Shown here: positions 21,380-33,544 of the stretch, piece after piece
How positions within the stretch are numbered: position 1 is the first letter of the stretch
Layout: every line of letters begins with the position of its first letter
Source: Catonia carolina
Lineage: Eukaryota; Arthropoda; Insecta; Hemiptera; Achilidae
DNA length: 64,000 bases
Reading direction: 5' to 3'
NCBI GenBank assembly: GCA_035578175.1
Contig: JAQMRL010000001.1
Location: 433,951,545-434,015,544 of the forward strand
Translations under genes and position numbers: made by a program
The notes under the pieces: model-generated
The model's database searches: none
Seen by the model: only the letters and a program-made list of their open reading frames with translations
What the model was told of the DNA's origin: nothing

Positions 21380-22510
21380 ACTGTGGTGATGACTGCATAC
21401 TCCTTCAAATAAATCAAGTTCTGGAACATTAGCTTCACATTTAGAAATTGTTGTATAATTATAACAAAAGATACTAAATTTCAATTGAAAGTGTAAAAAT
21501 ATATATATATATATATACTACTTATGTTCAAAAACCCTTCTTTACGACTAGTTGTGTCCGCGCATAGGAGTATGCAAAAAAAATGTTAAAACAATTCATG
21601 TATACTAATAAGTACTATTATATTATCTACAAAGGGTACAAGAATTACGTTAAACAGTTTTTTTTAAAAAGAATTGAATTTAATAAATGATAAATACCAT
21701 TAAATTTATATACATATGAAAAATAATTTTAATAACAATAAAAATTTTAAAAATTACCTTAAGATTATGTAAATTTGTAATATAGAGAAAAAACTTTTAT
21801 TTAATAACTAAAACTAATTTACAATATATTTTATCGAATAAATGTGGATATTTTTACTCAATGTGAATTAATTCAATTAATGAGCATAGAAACAGAAAAA
21901 CTAATGCAAAGAGAAAAGTAAATACTAACCAGAGAACAGTTATTTTAAAACTTGGAAAAGTTGTTCAAGTTCTTGCTCGTACATCGATAGGATATGTCAT
22001 TTAAATTTATGTTAATAGATTTGGTGACATAATACTGTGTATGTAGGTTGGAAGTACGTTAATAAACCGCTCCTCAAGATAGAGAAATTACTTCTGAAAA
22101 ATGTTCTATTTGGTTTTTTTGTCTTTATTTTTTCAGCGTTCCCAGAAGCATAATATGTTTTTTCTGGAATCTATTATCACTTTACGGTTACTACAAGTCC
22201 AATAGAATTTTAGGCGCACCTAGTAAAAAAATTTAGTAGTTTATGATATAAATCATTTGTATTGCAATTTTATTATTATTATATTATTTTCTATTGCACC
22301 ATCCAAAAAAGTGTTAACACATTCCGTACGGATGTGGTATACCAACCATGGAAGGATGTAAGTGAGTGCCGGACATAGTAGGGATATCATGCCAGTCCTT
22401 TTTAAACTCTCTGTCGCGTACTACCCGATTTGACGTAGCCTATTACACCATGTTACGAGTCCAATTTTTTCTGAAAATTTATAATTTGCTAGAGAAAAAC
22501 TGTTTAACTA
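21380..22510. other. Intergenic AT-rich sequence with a short TA run
   Basis: A (TA)n microsatellite lies at about 21499-21519. No ORF, repeat partner or other feature was found. Confidence 0.5.
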
Positions 22511-23444
22511 AACGAGGTGTGGCTATCAAATAACGAGATTGATGTAAAATATTGTATTTTTATTTTATACATAATCACTTATTGTCACCTTTAATATACA
22601 CTTCTTCTGTATCCCTACAACGCTCCATGCGAATTTTCCGTTGTTGAAAACAGTGCTGGAAGTCATATTCGGTCAGCTTTTTCAGGACACGTACCACTTT
22701 CTCTTTTACAGCTTCCACAGACTCAAATCTTGTCATTTTTAATGCAGATTTCACCTTAGGGAACAGGTAGAAAATAATAACATGTGATGAAACGTGGTAT
22801 TTTTCTTATGATTCGAAAACGAAGCGCCAATCCGTGCAGTGGAAAAGCCGAACTTCACCGAGAGCCAAAAAAGCTCAAATGAGTGAGTCAAAATTTAAAG
22901 CAATAATGAATATTATTTTATTGATATCTATGGGATTGTGCACCGTCACTAGGTTCCTGAAAATCAAACAATTTTTTAATATTACTACCTGAGGTACTTT
23001 CTAAACTACTTCAAAGAGTAAGGAAAAAACGCCCCGAAATGTGGAAGGACAAATAATGAGTTCTCCACCAAGACAAGAGCCAGGCTCATTCCACGTTATC
23101 TGTCAAGAGGTTTCTAGCCAAGTACAGCATCTCAGTGTTAGAACATCCACCTTATTCACCAGATCTTGCACCATAAAACTTCTATCTGTTCCCTAAGGTG
23201 AAATCTCCATTAAAAGAGACAAGGTTTGAGTCTGTGGAAACTGTAAAAGAGAAAGCGGCACGTGTCGTGAAGGAGCTGGCAGAAGATGACTTCCAACACT
23301 GTTTCCAACAATGGAAAATTCGCATGGAGCGTTGTAGAGATAGAGAAGGAGTGTATATTGAATGTAACAATAAGTGATTATGTATAAAATGAAAATAAAA
23401 TTTTTAATAACGTCAGCCTTGTTATTTAATAACCACACCTCGTA
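22511..23444 (+). mobile_element. Rearranged mariner with inverted duplicated ends, copy A
   Basis: Both ends read CGAGGTGTGGCTAT inward, at TA sites. The right part is the plus-strand transposase 3' end, with decayed YDSKTKRQS-, HxDxARSH- and SPDLAP-like sequence and then KVKSPLKETRFESVETVKEK and REGVYIE. The left arm (22511-22768) is an inverted duplicate of the right arm (23186-23444), so each end carries about 258 bp of transposase 3' coding sequence and TIR. The N-terminal half is absent. The internal junction (GAACAGGTAGAAAATAATAA) is shared with copy B. Confidence 0.85.
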
Positions 23445-24252
23445 TATTAACGATTTTTTCCACAAAATTTTAATTTATTATTTGTTTCTTGATGTGGTAT
23501 ATCTACCACATGTTTCAGTTAGATTCGATAGTTTATAGAACGAGCCGTACACATCCTTTCGGAATACCATTTTTGCTGACCCGGTCTTCATTACCAGCAG
23601 TAATTTCCCAATGATTTATAAATAGAGTACATCCTACAGATTTATTTTAATAATTTCACGTGAAGACCAAAACAACAAATATTTAGTTTAAAGAATGATA
23701 CCAGGAGGTATTACTCATGATTCACAGTCACGAGACATCGATTCATTAATCTTTAAGATCAGATCATATATATACAATAACACAGCAAAATAATATGTTT
23801 CTAAATAATCGGTCATAAAAATATAAATCCGTCATTGAAACAGAAAATAAATATACTGTGAAATTTGTTCATAAACGTTATTGGTTTTTATTTATTTATT
23901 TGCCAGGATATTACATATATATTTTCTTTGTACAATTCAAATTTTTGTGTACCACTCATTTGAAATGGGATTGTTTTAAGAGTAAACGTATTTTTAAACA
24001 TTACATAATATGCTTTTATTTAGTAATAATGATTAGTTCTAAAATATATTATTACTTATTCAGCGGAAATGAAGAATTTTTAATAAAACTTTTAAACAGA
24101 AGAGTAAAACACTTTATTATAAGTTTAATTTCAAATTGAATGAATACGAAATAGAAATAATTATGTTTAATTTCGGGACTCATCATAATTATTTAAATAG
24201 TCTTCGTTAAATACTTTTGTTTATTTAAGTAATTTTCATTGACGGCTTCATC
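23445..24252. other. Intergenic sequence, nothing recognised
   Basis: A 93-codon plus ORF (23858-24139) is rich in Phe, Tyr, Ile and Lys, as expected of random AT-rich DNA. No motif. Confidence 0.45.
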
Positions 24253-24340
24253 GTAAGTTATTCGTTAGTTATTTGTTAGTTATTTATAAGTTATTTGTAA
24301 GTTATTCGTTAGTTATTTGTAAGTTATTTGTAAGTATTCG
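24253..24340. repeat. 11-bp minisatellite, 8 units
   Basis: Eight units of 11 bp, consensus GTAAGTTATTT with C/T and A/T variants, run without gaps from 24253 to 24340. Units alternate between GTAAG, GTTAG and ATAAG starts, suggesting higher-order duplication. Confidence 0.9.
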
Positions 24341-24799
24341 CATAAGTCTATGAAGGCAGTCACCAATAATAATTCATTAACTATGTTTTTAATCAATCAT
24401 GAAATAAATGCCTAATAAGAATTATAGCAGAAACTTTTGCTTACTTTTTTAAATGACAGAATTTATTGACAAAACAAATGAATCATAGGCATACAGGTAT
24501 AAGATGTGCAAATGATCAGATTGTCAACTAGGTAGCCTGCATAAAAGTAAACATTATACACTGACAATAGAAACAATTATAAAACACATATCAGTATTTT
24601 TAATTATACAACTCAATAAAAAGCAATTTATTTTCAATGTGACAAAAAGTAAATAAAAATAGATTAAGTCGTAAAATACAACAGAAAGCAATAAACAAAT
24701 AATAAATTATGACTTTCAAAGAATCTAAATTTTATTGAAGGAATGGTTTTAAGTTTATTTAAATTTTTTTACTTTTACTTCTTATTCAAAAACTACAGG

Positions 24800-25050
24800 T
24801 TGTTGTTTAGGTTAACAGCCGAAAGGCTGGTTTGAACCTGTAGAGGGTTTACTAAGTGAAAACGAGAAGTGAGGTGGTTTACTATTGCCTTCCTCACTGT
24901 GTTGAAAGAGTGTGCTTATCAGCATGTCAGGCCCTCCGGAAAACACCTACTTTCTACCCTGCGAATGACACCTTCACTTCATTTACCACAGTGTCTGGCT
25001 GTATAGTGAAATTCATTACTCGCAAAGAAGATAACTCTGACTAGTGTCTT
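24800..25050 (+). repeat. Probable dispersed repeat
   Basis: Composition changes abruptly to GC-richer sequence containing TTAACAGCCGAAAGGCTGGT and GAGGTGGTTTACTATTGCCT. The 62-codon ORF over it (24856-25044) is open by chance or transposon-derived. No second copy was found in the window, so the assignment rests on composition only. Confidence 0.35.
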
Positions 25051-25059
25051 TTACACCTC

Positions 25060-25374
25060 TATCTCTTCTGTTCTTAAATAGTTCAGTCATATGATTGGCT
25101 AACTATGTGATAAGAAACAGAACTATTTTTTTTTTGTAGCCCTGAAACCAACAGATCGAGTGCAATTAATTTAACGCTCTACCTGCCCGTTATGGGCAAC
25201 ACGTAAATGTTATAACTATCTAAAAGTTTTAACTATATTTTTAAGACACATACGACGTGAAAAACCTGAAAATGACTTTAAAGACATATACCCCAGACTA
25301 ATATTTCAAAAGTAGAATTTTAAAAAAATTAATAACATTAGAGAACCAATGGAGGAATAATTGAATTATAAATA
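25060..25374. other. Intergenic sequence, nothing recognised
   Basis: Short AT-rich spacer between the probable repeat and the SINE. No feature. Confidence 0.4.
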
Positions 25375-25545
25375 CACATAACGGGTGTTTACGTGGCGTA
25401 GTGGTAGCGTGCTGTACTACCACGTGGAGGTCCCGGTTCGATTCCCGGCCAGCGTCTGGAAAGAACCACCCACCGTTCATATCCCACTATAGTCGCTAAT
25501 TAACGAGCTGTTTATGCGACTTTAAATAAAGTAAAATAAAGAAAA
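25375..25545 (+). mobile_element. tRNA-derived SINE, best-preserved copy
   Basis: The head has pol III-like box A (GTGGCGTAGTGGTAGCGTG, 25391-25410) and box B (GGTTCGATTCCCGG, about 25434-25447). The body ends ATAGTCGCTAATTAACG and GCGACTTTAAATAAAG near 25490-25530. The acceptor stem does not pair, so this is not a tRNA gene. The same 3' body occurs inverted at 51290-52165 and at 32417-32480, defining a family. Confidence 0.75.
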
Positions 25546-25824
25546 ATACATATATGTTACAAAATAACATAAAAAACAAAGAAATAGAAGTAGCGTAGAA
25601 ATTAAAAATTTTAACAAATAATATCCTATAGGCTAAAGAAAAATAAAATCTGTAAACAAATATATTTAAACGAGTAATAAAAATTAAACGAAACAAAATA
25701 AATTACCAAAGTGAAATTTTTAAGTTTTGTAAAATCTGTTCAGTATAAAATAATAGATGGAAATTTTTTAAGCATTAGCCTTAAATTTTATCTTAAAATT
25801 AAACGAGTAGCTCACTCAATTTTC

Positions 25825-26060
25825 TTCTTTGGCGGCGGCTTATTAAATTTCGTCTTCACAATAATTGCTGTATTAAAGGATTGATGTGGTCTGCTGTTAA
25901 TTTCCTGTTAATTTTTGAACATTTAATTTTTGCAGATTCTATTAGAAAAGCTATTTCCAAGTCTGAATGTAATGTTAAACTTTTTACGTTATCATAAAAA
26001 TTATTTTTTCCTGGTGAGCTTGAATTTTCTGAATGTGTCTTTCTTTGCGATCCCAAAAAT
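25825..26060 (-). mobile_element. jockey-like LINE fragment, very short
   Basis: Minus strand reads SLTLHSDLEIAFLIESAK and HINPLIQQLL, then RRNLISRRQRRK after a frame change. It aligns by eye with the TLHSDLKIPFIDD and NPLIREL blocks of the LINE at 255-885. Only the last part of ORF2 remains. Confidence 0.6.
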
Positions 26061-26331
26061 TTCGAAATTCCAAATCTGTTGTGTCTTTAACAAGCTATAT
26101 GTTAGCAACTGAGAATTTAATGGTAAATTTGATTTTTGTTTAAAAATTTGATTCAATTTTCAGTTTATTTATCGAAAACAAGAATATGAGATAAATAAGT
26201 GACTAATTTTACTAAAGGATATTCGTATACAAAAATTGTTTTTGAGTGATTATTTTAGTCGAAATCATAGTAATTTGAGCTGTAAATGCGGGATACAAGA
26301 TTATCCGATTTATTAAATTAACCCAGGTCGT

Positions 26332-28013
26332 TTAAGGCGAGACTGTATGATGGTTTTAACTGAAAATTTCGATTTTCAGTTTTTTATGTTTTTCAATTGT
26401 TTAGACATAGTTCAACCACAAAACGTTAAATTACGTGAAAAAATAGTATTTTAATGAAAAAAATTAGGTTTTTAGGAAGTTTACCCAGAAAAATTATCGT
26501 GTCACCATGAACGAATATTTTTCATAATTTTATACGAATCGTTTTAGAGCAAAGGGAATTTTAGTACTTTATAAAAATATCTGCATTACTGTTTTTAATA
26601 CTCTCAGCCATTGGTTCTTCTCTTTAACCAACTGTTGATGGGAAATTCACTTGTTTGTGTTGTACGAGGGGGTACCCAAAAGAAACCGGAATTATTTTTT
26701 AAAACTATTTATTTTTAATTTTTTTACAAAAGAACCTTATCCCCTTCAAAATACTCTCCATTACAACTAATACATTTGTCCCACCGGTGCTTCCACTGTT
26801 CAAAACATTTTTTGTACTCCTCTTCAGTGATGGCTGCCAGCTCATCCGTCGTTTTTTTCTTGACATCATCAACGTTGTTAAATAGGAGACCTTTCATGCC
26901 CCTTTTCATGCGTGGGAACAAGAAAAAAATCACACGGAGCCAGATCGGGTGAGTACGGTGCGTGTGGTAGCAAAACCATGCCGTTTTTCGCCAACAACTG
27001 GGTAACCGAGATTGCCGTGTGTGCAGGCGCGTTGTCGTGGTGGAAAAACCAGTCCCCTGTCTGCCACAAATTAGGTCTTTTACGATTTTTGCTGTTTCGT
27101 AGTCTTCTTAACACTTAAAGATAAAAAGTCAATGGTCTGTCGTCGGTCTGTTCGTACAATTTCTTTCACTTTCACAACATTTTCGTCTGTTCGGGAAGTC
27201 GACGGTCGTCCAGAACGAGGTTTGTTCTCAATCGACATGTCGCCATTTTTAAAGCGCAAAAACCACTCGTACACTTGGGTTTTTCCAATAGCGTCGTCTT
27301 TGTAAGCTGTGTTCAACATTACAACTGTTTCCGCGGCGTTTTTACCGAGCAAGAAGCAAAATTTCACAGCCGCACGTTGTTCATTAAAACTTGCCATCAT
27401 GAAAAACGACACAAGCACAAAACAGCACTAGCGAGAACAATCACTGCACGAGAACAGAACAAGCTAGATCAACGAACAAAATGGCATTGAACTGGCAATG
27501 AGTAGCGCTACAAGCAGCCTAGTGGCGGGAATTTGTACTGCACAAGCTCCGCCCACAGCAGAGCTATTCCGGATACTTTTGGGTACCCCCTCGTACGTTT
27601 CGTTTTTGTTTGTGCCTTTTGTTTTTACGCCTGTTCCCGCAAACTTAAATTTTTAACATTTAGGTACATTTTTCTCGGAAACCATTAAACCTACCAGGCT
27701 GAAATTTTTACTCGTTATTTATCTTGCATATACATATATTCTGGAATTTTTATGACTTCCTCAAATTCCTGAAAAATTATTAATATGTAAAATACCGTAG
27801 AAAAATATTTGTAAAAATGTTATATTATTCGTTATTCTGTTGTTAATTTTATGGTTCAACAGATTAAATTGAAAAAATGTCAATAGCTAGAGAAACCCTA
27901 CATCTATAAGTAAGTAAAGTTTCATTTCCCTATCGTTTATCAATCCTGTTAAAAATGTACCTAAAATAAGCAAATTTAACATTGGCAGGGTACAAAGTAC
28001 AGTCTTCCCTTAA
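26332..28013. mobile_element. TTAA-ended MITE, copy 2, split by a mariner
   Basis: Starts TTAAGGCGAGAC and ends GTCTTCCCTTAA. Both halves match copy 1 (7350-8092) in order, for example AAAATTTCGATTTT, GTTGATGGGAAATT and AAATTTAACATTGGC near the end. After about 330 bp the match breaks at a TA where a mariner (26663-27595) is inserted, and resumes at once behind it. Ends are more diverged than in copy 1. Confidence 0.8.
26663..27595 (-). mobile_element. Internally deleted mariner nested in MITE copy 2
   Basis: Inverted ends CGAGGGGGTACCCAAAAG and CTTTTGGGTACCCCCTCG are flanked by TA on both sides. The minus strand encodes the transposase N-terminus from MASFNEQRAAVKFC (about 27400) through TQVYEWFLRFKNGD and KPRSGRPSTSRTDENVVKV, then after a gap [21 protein letters not shown] and KCFEQWKHRWDKCI in shifted frames. 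The first catalytic Asp region is deleted, so the element is about 930 bp against about 1.3 kb for a full mariner and cannot make transposase. Confidence 0.92.
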
Positions 28014-29543
28014 CTGAGCTAATTCGTAACTCTGAACACTGTTGCCGCTGCATTAATTTACCAATCATGTGTACAAGAAATCCAGCTTTATAAATTCGTT
28101 GATACTTTTCCCCGTTAGACTGCTACAACCATCTTGTTTTAGTTATTATAACTAATCTTAAGTTCTTGTAATTTTTGTTTATGTTTAGCAATCAAAAATA
28201 AAATAACAGTACATTAACAACATTAGAATAGGCCCTACCAAAAATGTCTAAGTTAAGTTGACCATTCATTGAAAAAGTAAATAGACCTAGTTTTATTGAT
28301 AATAAAATTACATTTTCTGAAAATAATCAGTGTGAAAAATAAAACATAGAAGGCAAGGAAATTTGTTTATGATTATAATGTTACAAATTACACACAGTTA
28401 AAAATAAATAGCCTACTGACAGATTTAATACACCTGATTCTTCATTGAAGTTACTCTACATATAGTTTAAAAAATTACATCAAAAAATTAAATCAGGTCA
28501 TGAAATGTCTTTCTAAAACAAATTTTGAATTAAACTTATGGACTTTTTACACAAAAATGTAGTAAAATTTTCTTAAATGTAAAGATGAGTCTACAGTTTC
28601 ATTTATTGACTTTTTCTTTAGTATACAATTCAAGCGTTTAAAAAAAGCATAGTACTCAGTTTAGAGGAGATTAAAAGTCAAGTATTTGAGGGCTTAATGT
28701 GTCTGTAATTACTGCAATATAAACTAGACAATTTAACATCAATAATTCTTTGTTTCTTATTTTTTTTAGCATGAATTTAATTCAAGGTTTGTTGTCGGTT
28801 GTATTATGGATTACCGCGTGAAATTATAGCTACAATGTAAAGCTCAGAAGACTCGCACTTTGTATAATAAACAGTTTAATATTAATCCGGAGGTAATTCA
28901 TGTACTTATAACATTACTTATCGTAATTTTTTTCATTGTTTATAATTATGTTACATAATAAGTTGCATTGTTTTTTTTATTATTAAAAAATAAAATATAT
29001 CTTTGTGATATTTTTATAAGAGTGGTCCAATGTCATCTTAAAAATTAAATCTTATAAGATTCATTGTCAGAATCCCTATTGCTTAACCAACCCTTTTGAA
29101 CGAATTCAGGCACAGAATATTGTGACAATATCGAAGAAAACATGGTTCGCGTAATTTCTAGAATTTCATTCATAAAAATAGTAAAGAGAGGATAAGAGAG
29201 TGAAAGAGTAACAATGGGGTGGCTATAAAGGGTTGCCTATTCATGAAAGTTGTTGAAAGGACTGCGCTATTATTTATGAAAGGGACCTGTAACACTTTCT
29301 ATTTACAATGAGATCTATTGTTGACTTGTTTACAATAGATTTTTCTAGCACTCATTTATAAAGGGTTATTTTTTTTACTTTATTATTTGCATGGAGTTTC
29401 TCTGTTTTGCTAGAATTATCTTTTTAAAATACTTAAAAAATGAGTGCCCGAAAGCGGTCAGCAGTTTAGTATTCGTTTGATTTTTGACGAGTGACTGTCG
29501 GGCGTTATAAAGGTTAACGGTTCCGAGGTATTGTTATACTGTC

Positions 29544-29545
<2 letters not shown>
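28014..29545. other. Intergenic AT-rich sequence, nothing recognised
   Basis: No ORF of note, no repeat partner. Words AATAGGCCCTACC and AATAAACAG occur but have no clear meaning. Confidence 0.5.

Positions 29546-29638
<93 letters not shown>
29546..29638. repeat. (TG)n microsatellite, about 46 units, uninterrupted
   Basis: A pure TG/GT run of 93 bases. Open frames across it (Cys-Val on plus, His-Thr on minus) are artefacts of the repeat. Confidence 0.98.
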
Positions 29639-29640
<2 letters not shown>

Positions 29641-30059
29641 CTGTATTAAATTCAGTTTTGTGTATTCAGTTTTCATTTTGTATGTGTATTCTATAAAATT
29701 GATTGTAAGTAGTGCTAAGTAAATTGTTAAATTATTTATTGTTTATTATTTATTTTAAGTAAGTTATTAAGTTATTTATTGTATTACTTTATTATAATTA
29801 GTTTATTATTTATTTTGCTAATCGTTTAGTGCAATAAATATTTGTAATTGTAAACTTTAGTGTATTAATTATTTAATAACCTAGATCCCGAAACGGACCT
29901 TAGCGATAAGTGTCACAATATTTATATGACATTCAAATTATGGATAACAAATTTTTTTGTGCCAATACTGATTAGTATCTCTAATTCTGAGATGGTAAAC
30001 CTACTCAGCGGTATTTGTATTTAATTCTTTTATAAATCAAAAGCTAACAAAATTCGTTA

Positions 30060-30425
30060 CCTCTGATTCCACATGGACAAAAGACCACGTAGAACGAACA
30101 TTTAATTGTGAAGCGCAAAGCTTTATACAATAGGCCTAGACGCAAACAGCTAAACAATCTTTCGTTCCAAAGACAAAACTTACCCTCTCATCTGAAAAAA
30201 TTTCTTCATAAATCCTCATTCAAACCAATGTGGATGTACAGATGTATGGCTTAGTAAACCTTTAGTTTTGGTTAAAGTACAATCTTTTCAGTCAAAACGG
30301 TTGAGGAAAGTTGTTAACGCACCCCTAAATATATTTCCAATTATACACTGCACACATATCTTAAAATCTCTTACATAAATTAAATAATTCAACAGACATT
30401 ACGAGACATTTAGGTAAAAATTATA
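30060..30425 (+). mobile_element. jockey-like LINE fragment, strongly decayed
   Basis: Plus strand shows KSSFKPMWMYRCMA, a VQSFQSKRLRKVV-like block spread over two frames, and YTLHTYLKISYIN before about 30385. These are the same ordered blocks as in the other jockey-like fragments. Stops in every frame. Confidence 0.65.
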
Positions 30426-30429
30426 AAAC

Positions 30430-31409
30430 AATAAAAACCTGCTAATCCTTGTTCTAAAAGTTTCACATTTACCAAGTAACCTCAATCGTCGGCTTCACAG
30501 ATGGTACACCAGTGATTAAAAGTAAATTTTACATATCATCGGATTTTTCTTTTTCTTAGTAAACACACGATATAATTATTTAACTAATCTGTAATTTTTA
30601 CACATAAATTTATAATTATCATGGAATTTAAATGTAACGTTCCTGCTAGTGAATGGTGTTCTCCTTAAAAGTAGTGAAGTGTTTTATAGACAATAAACTG
30701 CAAATATATTTAGAGCTACTTTTTGTGCAGATTTACATAGTTGTAAATTAATAAAATTATGTGGTAAAATATTATTTATAAAATGGTATACATTTTGAAA
30801 GCTATAATTTGATTGTTTAATAAAAATGTACGTATGTAAGCAATATTTAATTTAATTTGATTCCGTTTGTTATTTATCTTATGTGGCTAGTACTTCTTTT
30901 TACTAAGTACGAAGTCCTCATTATATTCAGTTCATCGGCTGACGGCCAGTAAGTCATAACTAGTGAATTTTTCGTTTGGTTTTATGAAATATTTTTATTT
31001 TTAGTTCAACATTTACTTCAAATTATTTTACTACAATCTTAAAATAAATTTAATAATTATTATTATTAGTCTTACTAAATAATTTTACTATAATTTTGGC
31101 TTTATATAATTTTTTGAATAACAAAAAAATAATTGAGTAAAAAAATGAGGTATTTAAAAGTAACGAAATTTAGTAGAGACTTGCATAATTTTTTGTTACA
31201 ATAATTGTAACAAACAATAAAATAAATAACAAATAATTTTAATAAAGTTTATTGAATTTAAAACTTTTGACAATTATTGTCGAAAGTCTTTAATTCAATA
31301 AACTTGATTAAAATTAATTACCAGATTATGCAGGTAGAAATTAAATACATATATTTTTAATTTAAATTTGGTGTTATTAACATTGAGATCATTTTTACAA
31401 AAGGACAAA
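30430..31409. other. Intergenic AT-rich sequence
   Basis: One imperfect inverted repeat is visible: TAATAAAGTTTATTGAATTT near 31240 and its complement near 31290, arms about 25-30 bp. No coding content. Confidence 0.4.
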
Positions 31410-31625
31410 TAAAAAGAACACCTTTGTCTGGCCAGTAAATGGAAACTTTTCAAAACTCAGCCAAGATTCTTCACTACTATTACCGGATTTTTTACCCTTT
31501 AAAGATTCTAGCTACAGTAAGGGTGGAAATAGACATACCATCGCCAAGAAATAGGATCAAATTCTCAGCAATGCCCTTACGCTCTTTGACAGAAAGACTC
31601 TCTTTCAAACTATAAGCTACACATT
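31410..31625 (-). pseudogene. Relic exon of a third alkaline phosphatase
   Basis: Minus strand reads ENLILFLGDGMSISTLTVAR and IFKG followed by TAA; the frame resumes two bases later as KKSGNSSEESWLSFEKFPFT then GQTK with donor-like AAAG|GTGTTC. It is the counterpart of ALP1 exon 3, including the donor. The frameshift after IFKG disables it. No other exon of this copy was found between ALP1 and ALP2, so it is either a fragment of a lost tandem gene or a partial duplication. Confidence 0.88.
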
Positions 31626-31629
31626 CTCA

Positions 31630-33540
31630 CATATATCTAAAACTCATCGTTTGTTCACAAAAAAATTTAGGAACATGAACAAAAATTTTCAAATACCTTG
31701 TTTGACGTCTAAAATTTTATTGTTTTATTTTATCAATTTTAACTTCAAATTTATTTACCTTGTTAGATGCATGCATATGCCATAAAATAATAAAGTAATA
31801 AACTACTTTAATACTGTACTTGAAGTACAAATTTATAAGTCGTATGTTAGATTTAATATAACACAGGTATTTGCTATGAATTTTAATGTAAATTAATTAA
31901 CTGAAGTATTTGAAATTAAAAAATTTTAAGATAAATTTTAATTGCTTCATTAAAAATGAAAACCGGATTATTGTTACATATTCTAAAAACATTGTAAGAT
32001 AATATAAGTGTTATATTAGTCCTAATTACAAATTTCAAAATTACAAGTAGGCTTAAATGTAATTTAGACAAACGGTTCTTCTTCAAAATTATTTTTTCAA
32101 AAACAAGCTTCTGTTGAGTACGGTTAGTTGAATGCCAGCTGATTAAATTAGTTAACAAATTTAAGTGCTATAATAAATTAATTTTTAAGTAAGCGTTTCA
32201 AGGTAGGTCAATTCTGTCTGGTTAAATGCTAAGGTATAATAAATAAATGTGGTCTCTATTTCATAAAAATAATATTAAAAATTTCAATAGAAAAATGTTT
32301 GTGTAAGAGTTGTTTTTGTTCCCATTACTTAAGATTTTTACATTTTCAGATCGTAATAATGATTATTTAGAGTAAAGTTTTGAGATAAATAAATAATTTT
32401 TTTTTTTAAGTTGTTTATTTAAGGTCGCATCAACAATGCAGTCATTAGCGACCAGTTATTACAATCAAATTATAACAGTATCCAATAAACTGCTGAAACA
32501 TAATTACAAAAAACATTCAACAAAAATAACAACAATGAATTAATTACTTACAAAAATTAAAAACAAACATTAAATAATAACAATGACTGATCGGCAAAAT
32601 TCAATCGGTGACAGAAAATTACTGTCACACACACACACACACACACCACTCATTTACATGTACACAGAACTATTTACATATTTTTACTTAGACATCATAA
32701 AAGTTATGTACAGTTATACAAATTTAGGCTCTTCATCACTTGCACCACGTTTTCAATCTTGCTTTCATGGCAGAACAGATTACTCAGAGAAATAAATAAT
32801 TTTAACTATCTGTTTTTATGTTATATTCTTTATTTATACCTGAAAGATTGTTACTCAAACACAAATATTTTTTTGTGTTAAGGACTAAACATTTTTTTCA
32901 GTAGATCCTATTTTAGGCATATAAGTATTATTAAAAGTCTAATAAGGCTAACATCATTATAATAAACAGTGTATTAAATAAACTAAACATAAAATTAAAA
33001 TGATTTATACCAACTAATTAATAAAAATAGTAATACGTAATTTGGAAACAATTAATGAACTTTGTGCATTATCGGTTGGTAATTATCAGTAATTGTAAAA
33101 GTAATAAAATTATAGTATTATTATCGAGCAACATTTAACAAATTTTTATTTTTTATCGTAGTTACGTAGGCAGACACTTTGTGTCTACACTAGGCATCAG
33201 TGATTTCAGATAAAAAACACGTGACTGTTTATATACATGTGTGTTTTCTTCATTCTATTTTTGTGTAATTTACTTATTTATATGAAGCCTCATCTTAATC
33301 TTGGACATTATCATCTCGTATTACGCTCTTGAGTAAGAGAGAAGGTTTATGTTCAGGCCCTACTGGGATTAAAACTCCGTACCATCTGTAAAATAGTTAC
33401 AAATATCCTAGACTTAACCAATGTAACTTTTTTTTTAGTTTAAAAAAAATATTTTCTTAAACGTATATTTTAATCTTTAAATTATTTCTTTAATCCAACA
33501 ATTAAAAAAAGCCTGTTCACATCACATTCATTCTAAATAA
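31630..33540. other. Intergenic AT-rich sequence with small repeats
   Basis: Contains a SINE 3' tail (32417-32480, see separate entry) and a short (CA)n run at about 32629-32646. ORFs at 31916-32158 and 32583-32795 have no motif. Nothing else recognised. Confidence 0.5.
32417..32480 (-). mobile_element. SINE 3' tail fragment
   Basis: TTTAAGGTCGCATCAACAAT then CAGTCATTAGCGACC matches the conserved 3' body of the SINE family at 25.4 and 51.3-52.2 kb. The tRNA-like head is missing. Confidence 0.55.
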
Positions 33541-33544
33541 ACAA

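Noticed and set aside
23858..24139. 93-codon plus-strand ORF as a small membrane protein
   Set aside because: Its Phe/Tyr/Ile/Lys composition is what AT-rich DNA gives by chance, and it has no splice or promoter context.
25391..25460. Possible tRNA gene
   Set aside because: Box A and box B are good, but no acceptor stem can be paired and the same head plus a common tail recurs elsewhere, so it is a SINE.
29458..29722. Open frames of alternating Cys-Val and His-Thr residues
   Set aside because: They are produced by the pure TG/CA microsatellite at 29546-29638 and have no coding meaning.
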